The notes beneath the pieces are model-generated. The model worked only from the letters and a program-made list of their open reading frames with translations. It did not search any database and was not told the origin of the DNA. Made by a program: the position numbers and the translations under genes. From Deinococcus apachensis DSM 19763 (GTDB taxonomy: Bacteria > Deinococcota > Deinococci > Deinococcales > Deinococcaceae), in NCBI RefSeq assembly GCF_000381345.1, contig NZ_KB906411.1, positions 1 to 64,000 of the forward strand: 64,000 nucleotides of DNA. Reading direction: 5' to 3'. Shown here piece after piece: positions 1 through 8,009 of this stretch; positions within the stretch are counted from its first letter, which is position 1; each line of letters starts with the position of its first letter.

Positions 1-112
1 CATTGACGCCTTGGAGCGTGTTGGCGACGCTCAGGAGTTCTCCGGTGGGTCGGATGACGACATCCAGGCGAGCCTGACAAACGTCGATGCCGACGAACAG
101 TTCTTCGGACAT
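1..112 (-). CDS. IS110-family transposase, N-terminal part, cut by the window edge
   Basis: The reverse strand from ATG at 112 reads MSEELFVGIDVCQARLDVVI and stays open to base 1. A 'VGIDV....LDV' start with the first acidic residue of the RuvC-like DEDD fold is typical of IS110-family transposases. A perfect AGGAGG ribosome site lies at about 119-124, correctly spaced. Only 37 residues are visible, so whether the gene is intact cannot be judged. It differs in sequence from the broken IS110-type gene at 11911-12919. Confidence 0.72.
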   Translation of the reverse strand, partial: MSEELFVGIDVCQARLDVVIRPTGELLSVANTLQGVN

Positions 113-298
113 ACGAACCTCCTGGGGACGGTCCAGTACAGCCCGGCCTTGCATACGAGGTGGACTCCGTCAACCGTTCGGGCTTGGACTGGGGGGCCAG
201 CACGGTGACCCAGCTACAGGACGGTCTCGAAGATCGACGGTGTTTACGGCCTCCCGTGCTGCGTCCCGGTTCAGTTATAGCCCCGGCCTTATACAAGG
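113..298. other. Non-coding stretch between partial IS110 and IS4-type transposase
   Basis: No convincing coding frame. It is the 5' flank of the IS110-type gene. In IS110 elements the non-coding end upstream of the transposase carries the bridge RNA, so this could be such an end, but the IS4-type transposase starts within 190 bases and the element boundary is not visible. Positional inference only. Confidence 0.25.
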
Positions 299-1375
299 GT
301 GTTTTCTGCGATGAACACACCTGGGAGCCGACTCCCCTACGATAGCTTGCAGACGGCGCTGCGGTCTGCCTTTGCTCTGGATGCCCGCCGCCTGGCGGTG
401 CTGGCGGCCCTGGTCCTGGCGATGATCCAGGCCCGGACCGTGGTGTTGTACACCCTGAAAACGCACGTGCAGCTCCCGGGTTCCCTGGAGGTGCGCTACC
501 AGCGGCTGCTGCGCTTCGTCCAGTTTCAGGTGCCCGACGGCCTGTTTGTCCGCTTTGCTCTGCGGTGCCTCCCCGAGGGCCCACTCGACCTGATCCTCGA
601 CCGAACGAACTGGAAGTTGGGCCAGCACGACGTGAACATCCTCCTGCTCTCCGCCGTGTGGAACGGCTTCAGCCTGCCGTTGATGTGGTCACTGCTCCCA
701 CACGGCGGTTCGAGTTCGCAGACCGTGCGGGAAGCGCTCATGGAGCGCTTCTTCGCGGCTTGTCCAGAACGCACGTTCAGCGGTCTGCTCGCTGACCGGG
801 AGTTCATCGGCAAGGACTGGTTTGCCTTCCTCGCTCGACACGACCTCGACCCGTGCATTCGTCTGCCCGCCACCGCCACAGTAGGCAGGTATGGCCTGCC
901 CGTCTGGGCATGTTTCAAGAAGCTCCAACCCGGCGAGGTGCGCATCTGGTTTCGCCCCCTGCTGGTCTACGGCGTCGCGCTGCGGGTCAGCGCGACCAAA
1001 AATGCCGCTGGGGAGACGCTCTATCTGGCACACCGGGGACGGGCGACCACCAGCCTTCAACGGTATGCGCAGCGTTGGCAGGCCGAGAATCTGCACTCAG
1101 CTCTCAAGACCCGGGGGTTCAACCTCGAAGATACGGGCCTGACCCGGGCGGAGCGGGTCTCCACGCTGCTGACCGTCGTCTCGGTTGCCTTCATCTGGGC
1201 CTGTCTCACTGGGGAACTCCTGGCCGCCAAGACACCCCCGCTGCGCAAGAAACACGGACACCGTGCGGTGTCCGTGTTCCGACTGGGCCTCGATTACCTC
1301 CAAGACCTCTTGCTGCACCCCTCCCCGGCGTCCTGGCAGGCCCTGTCCGCTCTCATGCCACGTTTTGAGGGGTAG
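299..1375 (+). CDS. IS4-type DDE transposase, apparently intact
   Basis: A cut-and-paste transposase of 354-358 residues; start is GTG 299 or ATG 311 (MNTPGSRL). The catalytic triad is visible: first Asp in ILDRTNW (about residue 98), second Asp in LLADREF (about 165), and Glu in the Y-R-E-K signature YAQRWQAENLHSALK (about residues 257-271), diagnostic of IS4-like enzymes. Length is normal and there are no internal stops, so it may be active. I could not find unambiguous terminal inverted repeats. It shows no close sequence resemblance to the IS4-type transposase at 15875, so it is a separate element. Confidence 0.88.
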   Translation: MFSAMNTPGSRLPYDSLQTALRSAFALDARRLAVLAALVLAMIQARTVVLYTLKTHVQLPGSLEVRYQRLLRFVQFQVPDGLFVRFALRCLPEGPLDLILDRTNWKLGQHDVNILLLSAVWNGFSLPLMWSLLPHGGSSSQTVREALMERFFAACPERTFSGLLADREFIGKDWFAFLARHDLDPCIRLPATATVGRYGLPVWACFKKLQPGEVRIWFRPLLVYGVALRVSATKNAAGETLYLAHRGRATTSLQRYAQRWQAENLHSALKTRGFNLEDTGLTRAERVSTLLTVVSVAFIWACLTGELLAAKTPPLRKKHGHRAVSVFRLGLDYLQDLLLHPSPASWQALSALMPRFEG

Positions 1376-1518
1376 TCAGGCCCAGGCGAGCCGCTCCTGC
1401 CAGAGGTGGAGTGCGGGTAGCACGCTCCTTCGGCCGCCCAGGTCTCCTCGCTCCGCGAGAAACCCGCCTGGGCCTGAGCGGGTGCGAGGGGAAGTCCCTG
1501 TCTGGGAGCGGGGGTGCC

Positions 1519-1641
1519 TCAGCGCATGAGGAACGGCATGAGTCCCAGGGTGAGGACGAGGATCAGGAGGGCGAGCAGGGTCATTTGGAGGGCTTCACTT
1601 CGCTGAAGCCGCCATACAACTCGGCGGATTGTGTGTTTCAT
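1519..1641 (-). CDS. Possible 40-residue single-pass membrane protein
   Basis: On the reverse strand ATG at 1641 opens a 40-codon frame: a basic N-terminus (MKHTIRRVVWRLQRSEALQ) followed by about 20 hydrophobic residues (TLLALLILVLTLGLMPFLM) and a final Arg. This positive-inside topology is what a real one-helix membrane peptide looks like. No strong ribosome site is seen. Two more hydrophobic micro-ORFs lie just upstream on the same strand. Function unknown; it could also be a remnant of a larger membrane protein. Confidence 0.4.
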   Translation of the reverse strand: MKHTIRRVVWRLQRSEALQMTLLALLILVLTLGLMPFLMR

Positions 1642-1746
1642 CACTCAATACTTGCCTGTGGCCCGAGAAGTTCACCGTCAAATACTTCGGATGGCAGGGG
1701 TACCCCCACCCAGAAATAGGCTCACCCAGGGGTGGGGCACTTCGAG

Positions 1747-1860
1747 CTACGGGTCCAGTTCAGGCCGGGGCTCAAGCTCCCGGGGCTCGTCGTTCAGCGA
1801 CAGAAAGCCCAGGATCACCAGCAGCACGGTCACGCCGAACATCACCAGGGTGAGCACCAC
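1747..1860 (-). CDS. Possible 37-residue membrane peptide
   Basis: Starts GTG GTG (1860/1857), three bases after the stop of the preceding micro-ORF. The translation has a hydrophobic helix of about 20 residues (VLTLVMFGVTVLLVILGFL) and then an acidic, proline-rich tail (NDEPRELEPRPELDP). This hydrophobic-plus-charged-tail shape resembles accessory subunits of membrane complexes, but I recognise no family. An alternative frame covers the same bases with an Arg/Pro/Gly-rich sequence that looks like a shadow. Confidence 0.35.
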   Translation of the reverse strand: MVLTLVMFGVTVLLVILGFLSLNDEPRELEPRPELDP

Positions 1861-1863
1861 GGT

Positions 1864-1989
1864 TCAGTCCGCCCCCTCTCCAGCCAGGCCCAGGTCGTAA
1901 GCGGAAAGCTGGGTTCGGAGGAGCCGCGCCAGGAGGCCAAGGCCAAGAAGCATTCCGCCTGCTGCCGCACCTAAGAGCATGGTCACCAT
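1864..1989 (-). CDS. Possible 41-residue membrane peptide
   Basis: ATG at 1989 (or the in-frame ATG at 1980) opens a 41-codon frame with a Gly/Leu/Ala-rich hydrophobic segment (LLGAAAGGMLLGLGLLARLL) and a polar tail ending YDLGLAGEGAD. It is followed three bases later by the 37-residue ORF, so the two could be co-translated. No strong Shine-Dalgarno is visible. Family unknown. Confidence 0.35.
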   Translation of the reverse strand: MVTMLLGAAAGGMLLGLGLLARLLRTQLSAYDLGLAGEGAD

Positions 1990-2169
1990 GAGGCACTGTG
2001 CCCCGCGCCCGGCTACAGCAACGCTAATGCGCCACGGCGCAGTGGGGGGGTTGGGGGTGTGCCAGGTTTTGCGGCCGATGCCGAAGCGGCGGCGACAACA
2101 GTTTGCCTCCTCTGTGGTTCCGCCTGTTCCTGAGGAGCGCGCTGCTCGTCCTGCTCTCTCGGTGGGAGC

Positions 2170-2660
2170 GGCTCTGGCAAGTTAAGGGGAGCCGGGTGGA
2201 GAGTTGTGTGTGACCGGAAGTCGTATCGCCATCGTTTTCCCTTGAATGGCCCGGGCGACGCCCTGGGGCTGTCCCACCACTTCCCCATGAGCCAGCGGGA
2301 TGTCCAGGAGTTGCTGCCAGGGCGTGGTCTTCGGGTCAGCCACGAGACCCTGCGCCAGTGGGACCTCAAAGGTGCTCCGCTGCTCACCGAGGAACGGCGT
2401 CACCGGGAACCCCGTCGGGGTTCCCGGTGACCTCTGGACGAGGTCTGCGTGCCGGTGGGAGGAGTCAACCACGGGCTGTAGCGCGGTGGAGGAGCAGGGC
2501 GCCGTGCCCGACCTCCTGCTCCAGGCTCACCGGGACGCGGAGGCAGCCCGAACCTTTTGCTGGGTGAGGCTGAGTTCCCGGAAGTCACTCATCCCGACCA
2601 ACTCTGGAGCGCTGGGATCGCGGTTCTGGAACGTTACGTGTTCCATTCAACAGTGACAGA
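2170..2660 (+). mobile_element. Truncated IS6-family element (copy A)
   Basis: Begins with the end sequence GGCTCTGGCAAGTTAA at 2170-2185. The transposase N-terminus follows from 2206 (YRHRFPLNGPGDALG..., RDVQELLPGRGLRVSHETLRQW), the IS6/IS240 helix-turn-helix region. The coding frame then shifts: later parts (AVEEQGAVPDLLLQAHRDAEAARTF, then a frame matching 'LGE...EVxHxDxLW') lie in other frames. Similarity stops near 2660, so the 3' third and right end are missing. Over the first 180 bases it is nearly identical to copy B at 11128-11887. It cannot make a functional transposase. Confidence 0.75.
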
Positions 2661-2757
2661 GCCAGACGGCGTCGCCGATGACGGCAAAAGGAAATGGGTC
2701 GCCGGGAGATTTCGGACCACGTCTGCTCGTCTGCCCGAGCGGCTGGGTGGCTGGCGA

Positions 2758-4050
2758 TCAGCGCAGGTCGGTGAAACGGGCGGTACCGGCCTGACCCGTC
2801 GCGCGGTCCCCAGCAAGGTCTGGCTTGAGGGCCAGCGCGCCGGACGCCACCGCCGTGGCCATGGACGTCCCCGTCCAGCGCGCCGCCCCACCAGCCGGTG
2901 CGGCCGTTACCAAGTCCTTCCCCGGCGCGAGCAGTTCCGCCTGCATTCCGCCACTGCTCCACACTTGCGGCTGGGACCACTGTCCGTTGACGGACGCGCC
3001 GACACTCACCTCGCCGTGCAGGTCCGGGGCGAGCGCCGCGGGGAAGTCCATCGTGCCCGCGCCCGTGTTCCCTGCTGCAGTGACAACCTCCACGCCGCGG
3101 CTCACCGCGTACCGGATGGCCGCGTCGATAGCGGGGCTGGCGTCCTGCACACCCAGGCTCAAGTTGATCACGTTCGCCCCCTCGTCCACCGCGAGGGCAA
3201 TCGCCTCTGCCAGCTGGTCCGTCGTCCCCTGCCCTTCGGAATCCAGCACCCGGATAGGGAGGAGTGCCGCGCCTGGCGCCACCTGTGCAACGAGACCCGC
3301 GACGGCTGTGCCGTGCCCGTAACCCGCTGCGCCCGGCGTGCCCTCCGCTGGCGTGCTGTCACCGTCCACCAGATCCCGCCACGTCGACGGGTCCGTGAGG
3401 CGGCGCTGCAGCAGCGGATGGGTGAGATCCAGGCCGCCGTCGATTACCGCCACCGTTCGCCCTGCGCCCGCGGCCGCGCCGCCCCGCGCTGCTTGCGCCT
3501 CCCTCAGGCCCATCGCGTCCCACGCCGCGCCGTTGCTGCCCTGCGCCACCTGGTTCCCGTTGCCGTCCATCCAGATGGGAGTCCCACCGTCCATCCAGAT
3601 GGGAGTCCCGCCGTCCATCCAGATGACGGCGCCCCCATCCATCCAGATGGGGGTCCCACCGTCCATCCAGATGGGAGTCCCCCCCTGGGCGCTGAGGTGC
3701 GGACCGGGAGCCGCGCTCAGGCCGGGCTGGAGGCTGTTGACGCGGTGTCCCGCGTCCTCAACCGCGCCCAGCGCTTGCGCCTGCAGTGCCGAGGTCCCCG
3801 TGGACAGGCGCAGCACCGCGAAGCCCGCCCGGCCCGCGTACAGCGCCTGTACCTGCGCGCCCGGGTACCGCTTTTGAAGTTCTCCGCGCGTCGTGCCACT
3901 CGGCGCGGGGACCGTCAGCAGTTTGGCGGTGTCTGCCGAGGGCGTGCTGGGCGACTGACCGCAGGCGGCGAGGGTGAGGGCCGCCAGGACAGCGGTGGCA
4001 GCCCGGATGAGAAAGGCGGGAGTGGAAGCGTGACGCAGGGGTTGCGGCAT
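2758..4050 (-). CDS. Subtilisin-like (S8) lipoprotein serine protease with WMD repeats
   Basis: A 430-residue exported protease. Residues 1-29 form a lipoprotein signal with lipobox LAAC (Cys30), so it should be membrane-anchored outside the cytoplasm. Residues about 123-162 are five 8-residue repeats GGTPIWMD (the third is GGAVIWMD). The S8 domain follows with Asp in AVIDGGLD (about 204), His in GYGHGTAVAG (about 246), Asn in TAAGNTG and Ser in GTSMATAVASG (about 396). Only about 35 residues follow the catalytic Ser, which is short, and the truncated IS6 copy A abuts the 3' end, so the tail may be lost. In-frame start is ATG 4050. The only good ribosome site (AGGAGG, about 4072-4077) is nearer an out-of-frame ATG at 4066, so a frame error or overlapping leader is possible. 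Confidence 0.9.
   Translation of the reverse strand: MPQPLRHASTPAFLIRAATAVLAALTLAACGQSPSTPSADTAKLLTVPAPSGTTRGELQKRYPGAQVQALYAGRAGFAVLRLSTGTSALQAQALGAVEDAGHRVNSLQPGLSAAPGPHLSAQGGTPIWMDGGTPIWMDGGAVIWMDGGTPIWMDGGTPIWMDGNGNQVAQGSNGAAWDAMGLREAQAARGGAAAGAGRTVAVIDGGLDLTHPLLQRRLTDPSTWRDLVDGDSTPAEGTPGAAGYGHGTAVAGLVAQVAPGAALLPIRVLDSEGQGTTDQLAEAIALAVDEGANVINLSLGVQDASPAIDAAIRYAVSRGVEVVTAAGNTGAGTMDFPAALAPDLHGEVSVGASVNGQWSQPQVWSSGGMQAELLAPGKDLVTAAPAGGAARWTGTSMATAVASGALALKPDLAGDRATGQAGTARFTDLR
3565..3684 (-). repeat. Five tandem 24 bp repeats inside the protease gene
   Basis: Five units of exactly 24 bp in direct tandem (3565, 3589, 3613, 3637, 3661), each built on CCATCCAGATGGGAGTCCCA. Read on the reverse strand each encodes GGTPIWMD; the middle unit diverges (GGAVIWMD). 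The near-identity at DNA level suggests recent expansion by slippage. There are no spacers, so it is not a CRISPR. Confidence 0.95.
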
Positions 4051-4414
4051 ACCCCCATTCTTTCATCTTTTCCTCCTAATTTTCAAGATTCCTACACGAA
4101 AATTTCACTTAGTTGGATAATGGACTCATCAAGAGCTCAGCCGGGGTTAACAGACCGTCCAATTGGGAGGTGTCCCGCCAGAACCTTCCGTTCGTCCGGG
4201 GAGGCTGACGGTTCCCTGCGGTCCTCGTCTCGACCCGGTGAGCTGGGCACGAGGACAACTCCTACTCGATCCGTCACGCCCGCCCCCGACGACGGGAGGC
4301 CCGTTGCGTACAGGTGGGGCTCACCCGTCCGTGTGGCCTGAGACCGGACGAGGCGGCCTTGCCCGGGCTGACTTTGTAAGGCGACCGGCAGAGGGCAAGC
4401 GGCAAACTCCTGGT
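4051..4414. other. Divergent intergenic region between protease and GGDEF-EAL gene
   Basis: No gene seen. The protease-proximal 90 bases (4055-4135) are clearly AT-rich for this genome and hold the AGGAGG site of the protease; its promoter is probably there but I cannot fix the hexamers. The remainder is GC-rich and open on the + strand, but lacks a ribosome site or a recognisable protein. Confidence 0.4.
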
Positions 4415-6892
4415 ATGAATCTGCGTCGCGAGGCCCGCGAACCCACCGACCGGCGCCCCACATCCCCCCCCCACCCCACTGTTGTCCAGGCCCTGCTCGA
4501 TGCCGCCAGCCAGCACCGCGCTGCGGGCGACATCACCCTCGCCCTGCACGCCGCGCGGGCCGCAGTGGGCGCCGAACCGGACAACGACCGCGCCCACGTG
4601 CTGTTGGGCACGCTCCTCGCCAGCTGCGGCGAGAACCTGGAAGCGCACCAGCACCTCGACCGGGCCGTCACCCTTCGTCAGATCGCACGGAGCCCCCAGG
4701 TACACGGCGCCCGCGTCAACCGCGCGATGGTCCGCCTGTCCCTCGGCGACGCCGAGGCGGCCATCCAGGACCTGCTGCTCGCCGAGACCGCGCTGCGCGG
4801 CACACCGTGGCACGCGGAAGTGGAAGGCAACCTCGCGTACGCCCTGCTCGTCGGTGGGGACGCCGAGCGGGCTGAGCAGGTCGCCCGCCGTGCCCTGGAC
4901 TCCCGGCATGACACGAACCTGCGGGTGCACGCCGCGATGCTCCTCAATCACGGGGAGGCCCTCGCGCAGCTTGGACGGCATGATGAGGCCATCATCGCCT
5001 TCCGCGAGGCGGCGGGTTGCACGGACCTGGATCGCTGGCCCGGGTTGCACGCCATCGCCTGCGCGGGTCTGGCCAGCCAATTGCGCCGCCGTGAGGACTT
5101 CGGCGCTGCGGGAACTCAGTTGCAACGGGGTCTGGAGGCAGGCCTGCGTTCCCGGGAGCTGCGACCGCAGTTGGAAGTCCGGCTGGAATGCGCGCGGCTG
5201 CACCTCGCCCGGGGTGAATTTGACGCGGCCGCAGTGGATGCCGAGGCGGCGACGCTGCTCGGGATGGCCGCGGGTGGTCTGGACACGTTGGGCCAGAGCG
5301 AGCTGGACTTGCGGGTCCAGGCACACGAGTTGCGCGCACAAGCGCTGGCCGCTGCGGGACGCTGGCGGGAGGCGCACGCCGCGTTACAGGCGGCGCGCGG
5401 CGAGGAGCGGGCCGTCAGCGCTCTGCGTGCCCAGCGGCAGCTGAGCCTCGCGCAGGCCCAGGTGGACTTGCAAGAAGCCCAGGCTGCCCGCGACCGCGCT
5501 GAAGCTGAAGCGCAGCACAAAAGCGAAGCGCTCGCGCACCTCACGACCCACGACGCCCTCACCGGGCTCCCCAACCGCGCGCACTTTATGCAGCAGCTCG
5601 GCACGCACCTCCAACGCGGGCGTCACTCTGATCACACGGCACACCTGGCGGTCGGCATTCTCAATCTCAGCCGGTTTCGCCGCGTGAATGACGCCCTCGG
5701 CCACAGTGCCGGTGACCGCCTGCTGCAGGCCGTAGCAGAGCGGTTGCGCTGCTGGCAGCAGCCTGATGAGCACCTCGCGCGGATGGGTGGGGACGAGTTC
5801 CTCGTGATGCTCCCCACCGGTCCTGGTTGCGTGCCGGTGACAGAACGGGCGCAGGCGCTGATCCAGGCCCTCGACGAGCCCTTCATGATTGACGGCGATC
5901 CACTCAAACTTCGCGGCAGCCTGGGCCTCACCCACTGGACGAACTCCACGCACACGGCGGAGGATCTGCTGCGCCTCGCCGACCAGGGACTGTATCTGGC
6001 CAAACGCGCTGGCGGCGGGTACCGCCTCTGGGAAGGGCAGCAACCCGACCCCGGGGAGGGCCAGGGACCGGGCGGGATGGGCCTACTGTCGCTGGAACGC
6101 GCCCTGACCCGCAGCACCCTGGAGGGCAAGGGCTTTACCCTGCTACACCAGCCCATCATCGACCTCCAACGCGGGCACGTGCTGGGCGTCGAATCCCTTC
6201 TGCGCTGGTGTACCCCGGGCGGCATGCCAGTTAGCCCCGCGGTGTTCGTGCCCGTTCTGGAAGACAGCGGGCTGCTGGACCAGGTGGGCCGCTGGGTGTT
6301 GCTGCAAGCCTGGCAGGAGCTCGAACCGTTCAGCACACCTGACGGCACGCCTCTGCGCGTCAGCGTGAATGTCTCCCCCCGCCAGCTGCACGTTCACGCC
6401 GGGCAGAGCAGTATCGTCGACATCGTTCGTGAAGGCGTCGCGCTGGGCCTTGACCCACGGCGCCTCACCCTGGAACTCACCGAGTCGTCCCTGATGCAGG
6501 ACGCCGCGCACGCGGCGCGGATCCTCGGCGAGGTCGGTGACCTGGGTGTTCGCGTTGCCATTGACGACTTCGGGACCGGCTACTCCAGCCTCAGCGTCCT
6601 GCGGGACCTGCCGGTACACACCCTGAAAATCGACCGAACGTTCACCGCTGACCTCGCTGCGGACAGCGCCGACCCGACCAGGGCGGGATTCGTGCAGGTC
6701 GTGCACGCGCTCGCGAACACCCTAAACCTCACCACCGTCATCGAAGGTATCGAGCGACCCGAGCAGGCCCGCGCCGCGCAGGCCCTCGGCATTCAGGCCG
6801 CGCAGGGCTGGCTGTACCACCGCGGCGGCTTCCTCCACGAGCTGCCACAGGTCCTCGCGGACACCGTTGCGAAGATGGTCCGCAACCCATAA
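4415..6892 (+). CDS. TPR-GGDEF-EAL protein (cyclic-di-GMP turnover)
   Basis: An 825-residue cytoplasmic protein with no signal or membrane segment. Residues about 25-350 are TPR-like helical repeats (A-rich, 'AxxALxAGxxxxAxxxA'), followed by a coiled linker and a GGDEF domain (LTGLPNR near 382; intact GGDEF near 457). The RxxD inhibitory site five residues before GGDEF is absent. A C-terminal EAL domain begins near 580: the signature reads ESL instead of EAL (GVESLLRW), but NVSPRQL, LELTESS, IDDFGTGYSSL, LKIDRTF and VIEGIE are all present, so phosphodiesterase activity is plausible. Both domains look competent, so the net activity is unclear. ATG 4415 is chosen because the reading frame upstream has no protein-like sequence; a ribosome site is weak. 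An IS6 end lies directly after the stop. Confidence 0.9.
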   Translation: MNLRREAREPTDRRPTSPPHPTVVQALLDAASQHRAAGDITLALHAARAAVGAEPDNDRAHVLLGTLLASCGENLEAHQHLDRAVTLRQIARSPQVHGARVNRAMVRLSLGDAEAAIQDLLLAETALRGTPWHAEVEGNLAYALLVGGDAERAEQVARRALDSRHDTNLRVHAAMLLNHGEALAQLGRHDEAIIAFREAAGCTDLDRWPGLHAIACAGLASQLRRREDFGAAGTQLQRGLEAGLRSRELRPQLEVRLECARLHLARGEFDAAAVDAEAATLLGMAAGGLDTLGQSELDLRVQAHELRAQALAAAGRWREAHAALQAARGEERAVSALRAQRQLSLAQAQVDLQEAQAARDRAEAEAQHKSEALAHLTTHDALTGLPNRAHFMQQLGTHLQRGRHSDHTAHLAVGILNLSRFRRVNDALGHSAGDRLLQAVAERLRCWQQPDEHLARMGGDEFLVMLPTGPGCVPVTERAQALIQALDEPFMIDGDPLKLRGSLGLTHWTNSTHTAEDLLRLADQGLYLAKRAGGGYRLWEGQQPDPGEGQGPGGMGLLSLERALTRSTLEGKGFTLLHQPIIDLQRGHVLGVESLLRWCTPGGMPVSPAVFVPVLEDSGLLDQVGRWVLLQAWQELEPFSTPDGTPLRVSVNVSPRQLHVHAGQSSIVDIVREGVALGLDPRRLTLELTESSLMQDAAHAARILGEVGDLGVRVAIDDFGTGYSSLSVLRDLPVHTLKIDRTFTADLAADSADPTRAGFVQVVHALANTLNLTTVIEGIERPEQARAAQALGIQAAQGWLYHRGGFLHELPQVLADTVAKMVRNP

Positions 6893-6893
6893 G

Positions 6894-6908
6894 GGTTCTG
6901 GCAACTTA
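6894..6908. repeat. Solo IS6 terminal repeat
   Basis: GGTTCTGGCAACTTA, the same end sequence as at 11128, 19342, 40393 and (inverted) 41175-41188. Here no IS6 body follows; a broken IS630 transposase starts about 35 bases later. It begins one base after the stop codon of the GGDEF-EAL gene. Probably what is left after deletion or replacement of an IS6 copy. Confidence 0.6.
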
Positions 6909-6942
6909 GGGCGGGGCGCAGAAAGGTTGCCGAAGGAGTAGG

Positions 6943-7890
6943 GTGGGGTATACGCACCCCCAGGATTTACGGCTGCGAGTCCTGGCTTGGTTGCGGGCGG
7001 GGGACCAAGTCGAGGTGGTCGCGCAGCAGTACAACGTCGATCCACGACCGGTGGAACGCTGGCGTGAACGCCAGCGAGAAGAGGGGCATGTCTTGCCCCA
7101 CGCCATCCCGGAGGCATCCCCGGAAACTTGATGCCGCGCTGGACCAGCGGCTGGCTGAACAGTGCGACCAGCACCCTGACGAGACGCTGGCTCAGCACGC
7201 TCAATGTCTGGCCCAAGAACAACAGGTCCAGGTGTCGCGGCAGACGGTGGGGCGGGCCTTGCTGCGCTAGGAACGCCTGAGAAAAAAGACGCTGTACGCC
7301 AGTGAACGCGATGAAGCGGTGCGCCACGCCTGGCGGACCGCCATGCAGCACCAATCGGCGGATGAGTTGGTGTTTGTGGACGAGAGCAGTACTCATGCGG
7401 CGATGACGCCTCTGTACGCCCGAACGCCACGTGGAGAGGGGGCTTACGCCGCGGTCCCCCGCAACAAATGCGCCAACTTCAGCCTGCTGGCGGCGCTGAG
7501 CACCCAAGTGATGAGCGCCGCCATGACGGTGCCTGGGGCCGTCGGCGCCCTGGCCTTCGAGCGCTACGCCGAACACGTCCTGCTGCCCGAGTTGTCTCGG
7601 GGACAAACGGTCGTCATGGACAAGCTCAGCGTGTACAAGAGTGCACGCGTCGCCCAACTCCTGCACGATCACGGCTGTACCCTGCGGTTTCCCCTCCTAC
7701 TCCCCCAACCTGGCGCCCATTGAGTGGGGGTTTGGCAGAGTCAAGACGCTAGTTCGCCCCGATCAGCCACGGACACAAGACGAGCTCGACCAATCGATTG
7801 GTCGAGCTCTGGCCGCCGTTTCCTCTCAGGATGCTCAGGGCTGGTTCGAGCGCTGCGGTGACCCCCTCACCAGGCTAATACGAGCCGCCA
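6943..7890 (+). pseudogene. IS630-family transposase, broken by frameshifts and a stop
   Basis: The N-terminal HTH (YTHPQDLRLRVLAWLRAG, then VDPRPVERW) is in one frame. The next piece (LDAALDQRLAEQ...VSRQTVGRALLR) is in another and ends in a TAG at 7268. The DDE core continues (VFVDESSTHAAMTPLYARTP, VVMDKLSVYKSARV), and the last acidic residue, in YSPNLAPIEWGFGRVKT, lies in a third frame from about 7690. The three acidic residues and the NLAPIEWGF signature identify IS630. The usual Asn after the second Asp (DNLS) is Lys here. The gene cannot be functional without recoding. Confidence 0.85.
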
Positions 7891-8009
7891 AGCTACCCGC
7901 TGCGAGTCCTGGCGGTCCACGTGGACGGAAACACGCCTTCACACCGCCCGTTTCCGGCGTTCACCCCCCTCTGGCTCCCTTCCCGGAACACAGGCTGTAC
8001 CCCGCTTCC

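Noticed and set aside
3565..3684. Possible CRISPR-like repeats
   Set aside because: The 24 bp units are directly adjacent without spacers and encode a peptide repeat in frame.
2557..4341. Open frame of 594 codons on the plus strand
   Set aside because: Antisense to the subtilase with its visible Asp/His/Ser triad; Arg-rich with no domain.
7921..8009. Possible short gene after the broken IS630
   Set aside because: Only 90 bases of GC-rich sequence without ribosome site or motif.
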